A DNA stretch of 64,000 nt from Spongospora subterranea (Eukaryota > Endomyxa > Phytomyxea > Plasmodiophorida > Plasmodiophoridae), in the NCBI GenBank assembly GCA_900404475.1, contig OUQQ01000015.1, forward strand, positions 1 through 64,000, read 5' to 3'. A program made the position numbers and the translations under genes. Positions 27,331-37,037 of the stretch are shown here, in pieces; within the stretch, counting starts at the first letter, position 1, and every line of letters begins with the position of its first letter. Under the pieces are notes generated by a model. It was not told the origin of the DNA. It did no database searches and saw nothing but the letters and a program-made list of their open reading frames with translations.

Positions 27331-28062
27331 TTGGCTGATGTGATGTCAGGGAGCCTGTCCTCCAGCTCGTTTGTTTCAGCGAACGACCTACTGGCGTGGG
27401 CTAATTCCTTCCTTTCCACAACATATACGCAAATCGAGCAGTTTCGAGACGGGATCATCGCCTGTCAGATAATGGCGGCAATATTTCCAGAATCGCTTCC
27501 GCTACATCGTGTGAATTGGAACCCACAATACACCTATGAATACGGTCAGGATCGTTCCCATCCGGATCTCATCCGCTCTTGGTTGTTCCTGATAGTTTCC
27601 TATTCAGAATCAAACTATCGCATATTCATGGAGTGTTTGCGATCCCATAAATTAGTCAAAGAGATAGATATCGAGGCGATTGTTCGTGGGTCAACGAGCG
27701 AAAGCTTGTCATTGGCTCAATGGTTGCGACATATCTGGCTGCAAAAATACTCGCCATTGATCCGACCATACAACGCCGTTAAGGAGCGGGATACTGCCGT
27801 TCGGCGGTGGCAAAGTCGTTATCGAGCCAGAAGTAGACGGCTGGCTCAAGGTCGAGGGTCGTTGACCCAAATGGCTAAACCAACGATCGGGCAAGATAAA
27901 TCAGTTCCAGACAATTCTGAGCTGGACGCCGTCCTGAAAGAGAGGGATTGGTATTACGAAAAACTAAGACAGATCGAGATTCGGTGCGATGAGCACAGAA
28001 CGCAAGGCTACGATAATATCAATATCTCAATAGTCCTGGACGTTATGCGCCCAATACAATAA
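27331..28062 (+). CDS. EB1: Microtubule plus-end protein EB1 (MAPRE family)
   Basis: EB1 tracks growing microtubule ends through an N-terminal calponin-homology domain and recruits partners through a C-terminal EBH dimer. The CH domain starts NDLLAWANSFLSTTYTQIEQ and contains CQIMAAIFPESLPLHRVNWN. A 63-nt intron at 27545-27607 (GTCAGG..TTCAG) is a multiple of three with no stop, so unspliced sequence stays open. Removing it gives YEYESNYRIFMECLRSHKLV, which aligns with EB1's YEYINNFKVLQ. The CH domain closes with SLAQWLRHIWLQKY. A basic linker follows. The EBH motif is LKERDWYYEKLRQIEIRCDE. There is no C-terminal EEY/F; the protein ends VMRPIQ. Length is about 222 residues after splicing, slightly shorter than human EB1. 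Confidence 0.92.
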   Translation: MADVMSGSLSSSSFVSANDLLAWANSFLSTTYTQIEQFRDGIIACQIMAAIFPESLPLHRVNWNPQYTYEYGQDRSHPDLIRSWLFLIVSYSESNYRIFMECLRSHKLVKEIDIEAIVRGSTSESLSLAQWLRHIWLQKYSPLIRPYNAVKERDTAVRRWQSRYRARSRRLAQGRGSLTQMAKPTIGQDKSVPDNSELDAVLKERDWYYEKLRQIEIRCDEHRTQGYDNINISIVLDVMRPIQ

Positions 28063-28134
28063 ATCACTGCTCAATACACCAATGTTTTTTTTTGATTTTA
28101 TACGATAGGTAAAGCTATACAATGGAAAATACTT

Positions 28135-31104
28135 TTACGGAAGCTGTGAACTCTTGTCTTTTTCGGAAGCAAATCTTGGGTGGGAACGGCTTGGCGGCGA
28201 TAATTTCACACCCAAATGGCTCAACTTGTCGCGAAGGCGGAAATTCTCATTTTCAAGGTTGCTGAGCTCATCGACTGTGTCAACGAACCTAGCCTTATTA
28301 TTGGCCAAATCTATCTCGAGTTCATTCATGTAATCGGTCATGCCTAACCTTTCCCTGAACCCTTCTTGAAGTTTGCCTTTCAACGAATCGATTTGTTCAT
28401 CGCGCTTAATCAACTCGTCAGACAAGGCGCAAAGGCGCTGCCGCGTCTCGATAAGCTCCTCGTCAAGGATGGCGCTCCGTTCCTCCAGAATCTTGGTAGT
28501 CTCGGCGAACGATGATTGCGCCATCTTGAGCATTTCTTCCGCATCCTTAGCGCGCCTTTCCCATACTTTATCCATGGCTTTAGGCGACCGAGGAGCTTGA
28601 GATGATCCCGATTGAATTTCCAGGGCGACATGCGCGTTGGACTTCTCGGCAGACCGTCTTGAATCTTGCGACACATTTCTATTTTCTTCTTTCAGGCTAT
28701 CGACGACAGCGGTCAGCTGTTGCAGCTGTAGATTTGCAGCGTCAATCTTTGACTGTAATTCGCGATTACTCTTCTCCGCTATATTCGCTCTGTCAACAAG
28801 CAAATCTCGCTCTTTCTTGATAGCCATAACCATCTCTGCTGGTTGCACACTGCTTGCGGTTGCTCGACTAGCCTCAAGCTGTTGCTTTAAATCCGTAATT
28901 TGTTGTTTGGTGCGGTCCAACTCTTCTGCCGTGTCATTGAGTCGACGTTTCGAATCAGTTAAATCGCTTTCTAAAAATTTGTCGTTCGCAGCAATTTCAT
29001 CTAGCTGACGCTGAAGCTGTTCTTTCCACTTTTTCTCTACTTCCACTAGTTTGAGCGCCATATCCAACTCGCTTTGCCTTTTGCGATTCTGAGTCTGAAT
29101 GAGATCTCTTTCTTGTCCGATTTGATCTAGTTCAGCCTGCACCTTATAAAGTGCATTTCTCGCCTTCGAAATCTCAACTCTCAACTCGTCATTAGCTTGT
29201 TGTTGGGCGGTAGCTTGGGTGACGCTGCCATCGCCTTGAGAGGCGTTCCTGGCGGGTTGATTGTCATTTAGCTCGGTGATCCGTCTTTCCATAGTTTTGA
29301 TAGCTTCAGTTTTTGCCTTGTCGACTTCCTTTAACGACGCCTTCAGCTGCGATATTTCCGCATTGGCGGTGGCAAGTGCCTCTTCATATCGTTCCTTCTC
29401 TGCTGCTTGCAATGATTCCTTCCCAGATTGTGGTGCGGGAACATCAGTTATTACCGCACCTCCCCCAGCCTCGATCTGTTTTTGCAGCGTCTCTCGCCAT
29501 TTTTTTTCAAGCTCGAACTGCTTGGAAGCCATCAGTTTAGCATTCTCAGCCATTCTGGCTTTCTTTGATTGAGTAGCAGCATCTTCCTGTGCTAGCTTAA
29601 GTTCGTTCTTTAAAGCTGACAATTTCTCATCGGCGCTCTCCTTTGGTTGCGCTGTTTGGGCAGTATTCAAAGCAGCTTCAGACTTCAGCTTCCCGACTTT
29701 TCGAGCTGCGTCTTCAGCAATGACACGAACCCGTTGTCTATCAACTACACCATCAACGCTGACCTTCATGGCCATAACAATTTTTTCCAAAAGAGCCAAA
29801 TCGACTGGGTCTTCTTTTTTCTTCGCATGTTCGGGTTCATCGTCGTGTTTCGCGTCCTGCAATGATGGTTCGTTTCTTGTTAACGCTGGGTTCGCGAACT
29901 TCCCCCTGTCAATGTCTCGGGACTGATCTTTTACTTTGCCCATATTTGACCTAGCCAGAATCAGTTCTTGTTGTGACGTCTGCAGTTGTTGCTTTGTCAA
30001 ATCTAACTCTTGTTTGACTTTGTTGAGCTCTTCTTCTTTTTGTCGGTCGATTTTGTTCGATCTAGCCTTAGATTCAAAGTCGGTTCGAATCTGTTCAATC
30101 TCTCGCTGCAACAGTGACTCTCTTGCCTCCGAACGTACCTTTCGATCACGATTTTCTTGTTTCAGCAACTGAATCTCCTTGTTTGCAGATTCTTGCAACG
30201 TAGAAATTGTTGACTGAAGTTGCAACTTCCCTTGCCCGTCTCTCTTTGCCAATTCATCTTCATAACGTATTGTTTCTTGGAACAGCCTGGCGGTTAGATC
30301 ATCAACCTGCTTTATCAACTCTTCCTTCGTAACACGTTCATTAGATAGTTGTTTCTCTAAATCCTTCACGTGTTTTGATAGCGATTCGTTCTGGGTATTG
30401 AAAACGTCGTCAGCGCCTATCTTCGTCGCACTAACGTACTCCTTATCGTCATTGAAGATGTTGGCTATATCAAACTCTTGCTGTTGATCGCTGTCTAAAT
30501 CTTCACTACTTCGCGTCACCGCGATTCTGACCTTGGCAATTGCCTCATTATCTTTGCAATCCTGAAGTTGAAAATCCCGGACAGCTAACGTTTGGGCGTC
30601 AATAGATGATGATGTGCATAAGGAGCGTAAATCAATCCTAGCCTTTCCGAATAACTTGACAGCGCCATCTTTGGGTCGTTGATATTGAAAACTGAGCGAC
30701 GACGGTTTCGCCTTCCCTTTTTTGATAGAGCAAGTAATACTGAGGGGTTGAGCAATACGGAATTTTCCGCCCGATAATATTAACAATGGCGATGATGACG
30801 AATGTTGGCCAGATTTCCAAACAGCGACTACCCCTGTAAGCTCCGAGGATTCGCTAACCAACAGCGTTAGATCATGGATTTCAAATTTGTACGATAATTT
30901 CTGGCGGGAAAACAATCGGCCAGCCATCACCGACCGAGGTTTACCGACGTTGAGATTTTCGACAATCCGCTGCGATCGTAGGATCAGATCATTTACATTA
31001 TGGTAATCAGATCCGACATTGAATGGAATTATTGGAGAATCACTCCAGCTATAGATCTGTGGTATTGTAAATACAGAAGATAAGGAAGGCCGCTCCAGAG
31101 TCAA
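28135..31104 (-). CDS. NT-type C2 domain / long coiled-coil protein
   Basis: A single open frame of 989 codons. Residues about 66-210 look like an N-terminal C2 (NT-C2/EEIG1-EHBP1) domain: MAGRLFSRQKLSYKFEIHDL, LTGVVAVWKSGQ and KFRIAQPLSITCSIKKGK. NT-C2 domains bind membranes or Rab effectors in EHBP1 and plant PMI1 relatives. Residues about 260-975 are almost continuous heptad-type coiled coil rich in Gln, Glu, Lys and Ser (VKDLEKQLSNERVTKEELIK; LQRQLDEIAANDKFLESDLT), with LENENFRLRDKLSHLGVKL near the end. It probably acts as a dimeric tether or cytoskeletal linker; this is inference. The first in-frame ATG is at 31104. M60 (ATG at 30927, MAGRLF) is where family members usually begin, so it may be the true start. 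It converges on EB1 with only 72 bp between stops. Confidence 0.8.
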   Translation of the reverse strand: MTLERPSLSSVFTIPQIYSWSDSPIIPFNVGSDYHNVNDLILRSQRIVENLNVGKPRSVMAGRLFSRQKLSYKFEIHDLTLLVSESSELTGVVAVWKSGQHSSSSPLLILSGGKFRIAQPLSITCSIKKGKAKPSSLSFQYQRPKDGAVKLFGKARIDLRSLCTSSSIDAQTLAVRDFQLQDCKDNEAIAKVRIAVTRSSEDLDSDQQQEFDIANIFNDDKEYVSATKIGADDVFNTQNESLSKHVKDLEKQLSNERVTKEELIKQVDDLTARLFQETIRYEDELAKRDGQGKLQLQSTISTLQESANKEIQLLKQENRDRKVRSEARESLLQREIEQIRTDFESKARSNKIDRQKEEELNKVKQELDLTKQQLQTSQQELILARSNMGKVKDQSRDIDRGKFANPALTRNEPSLQDAKHDDEPEHAKKKEDPVDLALLEKIVMAMKVSVDGVVDRQRVRVIAEDAARKVGKLKSEAALNTAQTAQPKESADEKLSALKNELKLAQEDAATQSKKARMAENAKLMASKQFELEKKWRETLQKQIEAGGGAVITDVPAPQSGKESLQAAEKERYEEALATANAEISQLKASLKEVDKAKTEAIKTMERRITELNDNQPARNASQGDGSVTQATAQQQANDELRVEISKARNALYKVQAELDQIGQERDLIQTQNRKRQSELDMALKLVEVEKKWKEQLQRQLDEIAANDKFLESDLTDSKRRLNDTAEELDRTKQQITDLKQQLEASRATASSVQPAEMVMAIKKERDLLVDRANIAEKSNRELQSKIDAANLQLQQLTAVVDSLKEENRNVSQDSRRSAEKSNAHVALEIQSGSSQAPRSPKAMDKVWERRAKDAEEMLKMAQSSFAETTKILEERSAILDEELIETRQRLCALSDELIKRDEQIDSLKGKLQEGFRERLGMTDYMNELEIDLANNKARFVDTVDELSNLENENFRLRDKLSHLGVKLSPPSRSHPRFASEKDKSSQLP

Positions 31105-31156
31105 CGCTATTATGTCGACACGATACCCTAGTCATGAGCATACCATCATATAATAT

Positions 31157-31192
31157 GGGGGGGGGGGAACCCCGACCCCCGACCCCCTGTCA
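31157..31192. repeat. G11 tract followed by C-runs
   Basis: Eleven consecutive G at 31157-31167 are followed by CCCGACCCCCGACCCCC. The C-runs could pair with the G-run as a hairpin, or the strands could form a G-quadruplex and i-motif. It lies 50-90 bp upstream of the NT-C2 gene's first ATG, between that gene and the TIM gene. Homopolymer length in an assembly may be inexact. Confidence 0.7.
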
Positions 31193-31266
31193 TGTATTAT
31201 CCATACTTGTTAATGTAAATCAAATATCAAGTCCCTTTCTTGACCAACCGATCCATTACAAACGCG

Positions 31267-31503
31267 CTATAAAAAAATCAAAACGATGTGTTCATATGCT
31301 CTCACAAGGAATGCTGACCTTGTATCTAAATATCTCAAAGTGCATTGAGTAAGACATTTCTTGCCCCATGCCTTGCTGCACGCCTCAGTGCAAATGTCTG
31401 TGATATTGCTAATAATTTGCTGCATTGCTTGCTGCTGCTGCTGCTCCATCAAAAACTGTTGCAGTTCTCGCTGTTGACGTTCGTCAATTTCGGGTCCAGA
31501 CAT
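31267..31503 (-). CDS. Small TIM chaperone (Tim8/9/10/13 family)
   Basis: Small TIMs are intermembrane-space chaperones for mitochondrial inner-membrane carriers. The ATG at 31503 opens a 78-residue protein. A helical Gln-rich N-terminus (QQFLMEQQQQQAMQQ, coded by a CTG run on the plus strand) leads to the two CX3C motifs, CTEAC and CLTQC, and then RYLDTRSAFLVRAYEHI. Only seven residues (SKAWGKK) separate the motifs, against roughly 11-16 in the known families. The RYLDT block is typical of the family. The last residues (VLIFL) run up to ATAG and may be unspliced intron. The paralogue (8, 9, 10 or 13) cannot be assigned. Confidence 0.78.
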   Translation of the reverse strand: MSGPEIDERQQRELQQFLMEQQQQQAMQQIISNITDICTEACSKAWGKKCLTQCTLRYLDTRSAFLVRAYEHIVLIFL

Positions 31504-31864
31504 GTTTAAAGAATGCTGATGACAGATCTAAGCAATCCACACAAATTCACAGTAACTCGCAGCATACGGACGCCGTACGGCATACATGGGCTGAACTCTC
31601 CGCAGAGAGCCTTTACGGAAGTCATGATAATCGTAGCATACGTTCGTGACACAAAAGAGAGTCATTTTTTCAAGTGGTAGACTTTGCTTTTTACCAGAAT
31701 ATCCTATAGCGAAAAAATAATGCCTCGCTATGACAGCTCGAAAACTACGTTGAGAACTGCAACTACAAATACTGGTTTTAAACATGTGATTAAACTTATA
31801 TTAATTTGATGAAAGTGCATTATTTTGATGACACCCATCGATACAATATACATGGACAATATGT

Positions 31865-32422
31865 TCATGCGGCCGTAAACGCTCCGTAATGTCTTTTTTG
31901 TGATTGACGGTTGATCTGATCAGCAGCAACAGCAAGGAGCAGAGACTGGAACCTTGGGAATTTCATCAACCTACTCTCTCCATGATGACCTTCTTCACTT
32001 TCGTCATCGTCGTCTGAATCCTCTCCCTCGTATTGCCTAGTTTTGCTTGTACAGTCACTGTGCTCGGATCGTATCCTTTTAGCTGAGTGTCCTTCTTCTT
32101 CACCAATTTGAGAGATTCTCCTCCAACTTCTGCACCCGAACCTTTTCACGCCCTGAATCAACCGCTCTTCTTCTTCCTTAGAATAGACTGTTCTTCTGTC
32201 ACCTTTTCCAGCGATGGAGTAAAACTTGTCGGATATAGCTTTAGCGTTGCGACCCCTAAAATCGTAACGCTTGATGATTGTCGACCATGCATGACCATAT
32301 TGAGAGACTCCAGTCATCAGATTCATGACGTCATGTGCGGTCCATCTTAACCGACCCCCTTTGAGTTGATCTGTGGGTGAATCAGATCGGCGCCCCTCGT
32401 CCGTCACCGTCTCGTCAATCAT
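31865..32422 (-). CDS. Two-SANT/Myb-like nuclear protein
   Basis: An uninterrupted 185-codon frame from ATG at 32422. The first Myb/SANT repeat is RLRWTAHDVMNLMTGVSQYG HAWSTIIKRYDF, with Trp spacing like telobox/TRF Myb domains. A second follows at YSKEEEERLIQGVKRFGCRS WRRISQIG. After these come a basic patch (AKRIRSEHSD) and an acidic run (GEDSDDDDESEE). This suggests a DNA-binding or chromatin protein in the nucleus. The first repeat resembles the TRF/telobox class, but I do not see the VDLKDKWRN consensus: the third helix here reads GRNAKAISDKFYSI. The target is therefore unknown. Confidence 0.75.
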   Translation of the reverse strand: MIDETVTDEGRRSDSPTDQLKGGRLRWTAHDVMNLMTGVSQYGHAWSTIIKRYDFRGRNAKAISDKFYSIAGKGDRRTVYSKEEEERLIQGVKRFGCRSWRRISQIGEEEGHSAKRIRSEHSDCTSKTRQYEGEDSDDDDESEEGHHGESRLMKFPRFQSLLLAVAADQINRQSQKRHYGAFTAA

Positions 32423-33117
32423 CGAGATACCTTCTTATCAGCGTGTTTATAAGTTTGGATAATATGCCTGCTATGGCACACTATACTTTACCTCATGGAG
32501 GGGGGGTAACATGATATTAACAATATCCATAACGTGCCAACCGTCATGCAGGCCGGGGCTGTGGCTTACCCCCAGAGTTGAGCCAACACTGTTCAAATGT
32601 ACAGACCTCAGTCAGGAAGAGCACGGAGTGGCGGAAACCCATGGAGGCGCTCGTCCCATTCTTCTCCTGTCTGACGTCGGGTGGGGCTAACTGTATCGCG
32701 AACCGGTATGACCTGGCCAGTTTCTGTTACCTGGGTCCATCTATGGCTTGTGGGGTTGAAAGGCAACCAAATATAGCACCAACTTCCTCGACCCCCAATC
32801 CCAACTCAAAAATCTTGACGCTTGTTAAACTTAATCCGATCCATATTTCATATTGGGCTGCTTAAACACTGATTTATAAAAGCATTGCATCTTGTCTGGA
32901 AAATTGTGAAAATGAACGCCATGTAAAGCAAACTTAAACGCAATGGCACAATCGTAAATGCGAACTGTTCCCTAGATCGACGTATCGGTATAATGATTGA
33001 TCAAATTGCGTATTTGTTTGAGAAACTTGAATTAACCGTCAACCCGTTTGATTCATTGACCGTCTGAAACATGATCCCATATCGCATTCATGTGTACTGT
33101 ACAATAATTAATTTATC
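32423..33117. other. Intergenic, no gene seen
   Basis: Contains a G-run (GGAGGGGGGG, about 32498) and an open 95-codon plus-strand frame at 32578 with no family resemblance. It separates the SANT gene's 5' end from the 3' end of the RFxI-motif gene. Confidence 0.35.
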
Positions 33118-33118
33118 T

Positions 33119-33870
33119 AGCAGGACGGTCCCGCAAATCTTTCCGCAATTCTGCATTATCTTCCTTTAATTTACGGTTTTCTTCCATCAGGCATCGAACC
33201 CGATAATGTAGCATGGACTATACGGAACTCAGTGTGGAATAGGAGATGCTTTTACCATAAGACTTACGAGAAGTTGTAATGGGTCGCTGGTTTGCGATCC
33301 TCTTCTGCTTTGTGTGCCAGCTAAAACTGGCTGACCTCCTTCCGTTGATAAGGATGATGAAGAACCAATATCAGCGATCTGGAATCTCCCCGACGCGGCA
33401 ACGGCCTGTGGAGGCTGAGAAGCAGTCCTGGTTGATTCTGATCATGTTCGACATTGAGCTATTGTATTCACTAACACCTAAAATCCCTTCCTTACCTGCA
33501 GTCAATTCTGAAATCTGAAATCTTCCGGACTGAACAATCCTTGCTTCATTACCAGTAATTCGAGAAAAATCGCTGGAATCCATTGACGAAGGTTGCGACG
33601 TTCGGGCGTTCTCAGGACCGCCCTTGCCTTTCATGCTTAGATAATTTGGCAAGATGTCCAGCCAAGCCAGTAACAATTGACCGATGTGGCTGTCTGATGC
33701 CACTGCCAGGCATATAAACAGTGTTTATTGTTCTCGAAGCCAAAACATGTCTAATCCTGTGACAAGATGGTGTCTAGCATATCGGACCCAATATTGCAAG
33801 GCTGAAACACATATGCGAGCACATTCTTGGCCAATTGAAACCTGATAAGTGATGACCTGTGGAACTTGTA
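33119..33870 (-). CDS. Protein with repeated SGRFQI motifs and a C-terminal leucine-zipper-like helix
   Basis: The family is not recognised. Exons on the minus strand give SIGQECARICVSALQYWVRY (possible first exon near 33850), then ASDSHIGQLLLAWLDILPNY, a Ser-rich linker and IVQSGRFQISELTA. A good donor (CTGCAG|GTAAGG, near 33497) follows. The next exon carries QAVAASGRFQIADIGSS. A final exon RCLMEENRKLKEDNAELRKD LRDRPAR, with a strong heptad pattern, stops at 33119. RFx[V/I] motifs are the docking signal for the CCT domain of SPAK/OSR1-type kinases in animals, so a kinase-scaffold role is possible. My junction between the two SGRFQI exons does not close in phase, so at least one boundary is wrong. 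Confidence 0.45.
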
Positions 33871-33933
33871 ATGTTAGCGCCTGATTTTCGACCGGTCGCT
33901 GTTTCCCGGTGTGATGGAACGCAGAGGAATGGT

Positions 33934-35229
33934 TTATTCAATGAGCCGAAAACATGCTTCATTAGACGGCGCATAACTCGATTTGTACGTGTTATATAAC
34001 GTTTTTAGGGAGTCGACATATTTATAATGTAGCGAGTCAACCATTTCTAGTGTAATTTCACCGCGGGGGAACTATAACAAGCAGATTAAGCACGACTCCT
34101 GTCGAATGGGCATTAATGTTAACCTTTTCAACATGAATAGGTTCTCCGATGACAGTGACAATAGGCCGCCTTCGAGGCAGGAGTCCAAAATCGTAATTGA
34201 ATATTCCGCGACCTGACAGATTCTGTTAGCGCATATCAGTGTGATTGCAAATGTTTCGCATACCTTTGACAATGGGAAATGTGAAACCAAACCTTTGCAA
34301 AAAGAATTCCTGCCATTTTCGAAGGAATGATCCCCTGGGATTGTTCACTTGGTCATAAATATCAGTCTCCCCGAACGCAAAAACAGGAACCAGGGATGCG
34401 CCGTGCTCAATAGCCATCTTGATAAAGCCTTTTCGCTTAGTCAATGTCAAATCGCACGTGCCAGGTCTAGCATCAAGAGCCTAATGCAATAGATTACACT
34501 TGCGTCGTTGCAGATTTTGCGTTGGTGGAGAAGTTTACCTCTCTCGCCCCACCAATCACTAACGTGATGGATTGGCCGTTGCCTCTACTCAAAATCGTAT
34601 TGCAAGTGTGGCGACTAGCATCGCATATACCATGAGCACCTAAAACCAGCGAAAGAATAGGCATACGAAAACTCTGACTGATTGTAAGTAGATGGGTTGT
34701 AATTCCGGGAAAGGTACTAGAAAACGAGGTAGCCTCCGTCGCGAAAGTTACAAATGCAGAAACGCCCACGATGCCATGAGGGTGGAAGCCTGAGACAACA
34801 TAAAACTCCCTTTGTGAATAACCTAATATGTTTACCAAATATGTAAGGGCGATCGGGAGGTAAATCTGCAGTTTTAACAAGAGCCATTGGGAAATATGAT
34901 GCAAAGTACCGCCATAAAATCCAGCGGCGAAAGGCGGCTGATCGGAGAGTCCCAGTGTGTTGAAAACTCTGGAATAAAAAAATATACAGTAGGTACGCTA
35001 TGAATGGATAGCGAATAAACGGTCTGGATGACATTAGACATATGATCGAGATAATCGGTGAAAATATCCAAGGCGACATCCACATCAGGATTGATAACGT
35101 CTGCAATCTGCGCTCAAGCGGGAGGAGGGCCGGGGCCAGCCGCGGCCAATGCAAGTTCATCATTAGTGATGATGTCAAACCCGAATCGATAAGAGTAATG
35201 ACGGTGGGGAATTGAATAACAAAAATCAT
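33934..35229 (-). CDS. DGAT2-family acyltransferase
   Basis: DGAT2/MOGAT enzymes acylate diacyl- or monoacylglycerol at the ER and on lipid droplets. The N-terminus gives [17 protein letters not shown], as in DGAT2, then hydrophobic segments ([23 protein letters not shown]). After an intron comes [20 protein letters not shown], the HPHG active-site block with catalytic His. Next come [56 protein letters not shown], and ERFG-like [15 protein letters not shown] phase-0 intron with donor GAGAAG|GTTAAC near 34124 leads to the last exon ([26 protein letters not shown]), stopping at 33934. I chose ATG 35229 ([10 protein letters not shown]); an upstream exon is possible. Whether it is DGAT, MGAT or wax synthase type cannot be told. 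Confidence 0.88.
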
Positions 35230-35808
35230 GCATAAAAGCGCAGCCCACTGGAAACGCAAACGCGATATTTGTTGATGACTTCAAATCATCTACACCTAAC
35301 CAACAATAAAAGGCGCTGGCTCACAAAGGGATACGATAAAACGTTTATTGCAATCGAATTCGCCGACATGAAGAACTTTGAAAAACATCCGACTTTCACT
35401 GCGATCGGGGAGGACTAGACTCGATTTTGCAGTGACAGATGTTATTCAACGCTTGCCAAGCGATCACAGGAGTCACCAGAGGTAATATCGATTGGGCTGT
35501 GGGAGGAGACGGACCGCAGTAGCCGTTAGACATATAATCGGGAAAGGAATGAACATCGCGCATTGTGCCAGGCTTTGGCAGACGAAAGCCGAGTCTGGAG
35601 ATGGATGGCGATCATGTGTGTACACTACATGTAGTATCCCTATATACAGTACCAGTGTCACCTTTTGCTCTGCTACAGACTGTGACCTGACTGACTGCAC
35701 TGATGTGAATGCAGGCCCTGGCCGCCACCAGTCACCGGAAACCCGTTTCGCCGCCCAAGTTCACTTGGTCAATTGCCTGAGTGACCGTTGCTGGCCTGGT
35801 TCCTTGAT
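35230..35808. other. Divergent intergenic region between DGAT2-like gene and ATCase
   Basis: Both neighbours start outward from here. Overlapping short open frames exist at about 35473-35812 on both strands, but none resembles a protein family. It presumably holds both promoters. Confidence 0.4.
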
Positions 35809-36984
35809 ATGAGTCTCGTATCCATTGATCAGTTGACAGTTGATGATGTGGTCCGAATCTTGGAACAAGCAGAACATTGGGAGTATTTGCTGGATAAGGG
35901 TGTCAAATCCAACGTATTGTCTGGAAAGGTTGCTTTTATACGCCTTTCAGTTTCACAAATTTTTGACATCAACAGTCCATTTTGTTCTTCTTCTTATTTT
36001 ACATATTTGTCGCTGAATTATGTGCTAGATTCTAGGGAATATATTCTACGAGCCTAGTTCTCGGACCTCATCATCGTTCCACGCTGCCATGCTCAATCTA
36101 GGCGGAAGCGTTATACCCATTACTGCCACCGCCTCATCCATTGCCAAAGGAGAGACACTAGAGGACACGGTCCGTACCATGGCTTCATATTGCGATATAT
36201 TGGTGTTGCGCCATCCTGAAGGTGGAGCTGCCAAATCTGCCGCTTCCTGTTCACCAGTTAGTATTGCGGTATTCTTCTGACGTGAATCGCTGATTTTCTT
36301 CGTAGGTTCCAGTAATCAATGCAGGGGATGGCATTTGCGAGCATCCGACTCAAGGTAATACTCATCGACACCTTTGTCCAGATTCGACGGCTGAATCCGT
36401 ATATGCAGCGTTACTAGATTTATATACGATCAAAAAACTAATTGGAAAGGTAGAAAACGTCACGATCACCATGGTTGGCGATCTACGCCACGGGCGAACT
36501 GTGCATTCACTAACCAAGCTGCTGAACATGTTTGGTGCCAAACAGTTACATTTCATCAGCCCTGGTACATCCTTGAATACACGGTTGATTTGGACCGTTA
36601 GAACTGATTAGTTCGACTGTAGAATCGCTGCAAATGCCTGCTGGATTAATCGAGCAGCTTAAAGTCCCTTATACGATTAGCAACAATTTGGCATCGGTCA
36701 TTTCCACATCGGATGTACTCTATGTAACAAGGGTTCAGAAAGAGCGGTTTTCTTCTCTGGAGGAATACGAGCTGGTGAAAAACGCTTTCATAATCACACC
36801 AACGACGCTGTTGGCCGCGAAAAACGACATGATCGTTATGCATCCTTTGCCACGAACGACCGAAATCCATCCTGACGTAGATAGTGACCCAAGAGCAGCT
36901 TATTTCAAACAAATGCGCCATGGGGTTTTTGTTCGAATGGCGATACTGGCATCGTCATTAGGTGTACCAGATTACAGCAAATGA
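35809..36984 (+). CDS. Aspartate carbamoyltransferase, CAD-type, apparently monofunctional
   Basis: ATCase joins carbamoyl phosphate and aspartate in the second step of pyrimidine synthesis. The ATG at 35809 gives [20 protein letters not shown]. After an intron comes the carbamoyl-phosphate loop [20 protein letters not shown]. It continues with [43 protein letters not shown], and a 54-nt phase-1 intron giving [13 protein letters not shown]. The aspartate domain follows: [64 protein letters not shown]. Motif wording is closest to the ATCase domain of animal CAD. Here it stands alone at about 310 residues with no CPS II or dihydroorotase sequence beside it. No organelle targeting peptide is obvious. 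Confidence 0.93.
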
Positions 36985-37037
36985 TCGACAACAGTTTCCA
37001 CGATATTTGAATTTCCTGGTTAAATGTAATTAACAGA

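Noticed and set aside
27258..27458. Minus-strand frame over the EB1 start
   Set aside because: Antisense to the CH domain of EB1, which is secure.
28373..30172. Several plus-strand Ser-rich frames
   Set aside because: Antisense shadows of the Glu/Lys/Gln-rich coiled coil of the NT-C2 protein.
33774..33974. Minus-strand frame starting [15 protein letters not shown]
   Set aside because: Overlaps the last DGAT2-like exon (LYNTYK..) in another frame; that exon ends naturally at 33934.
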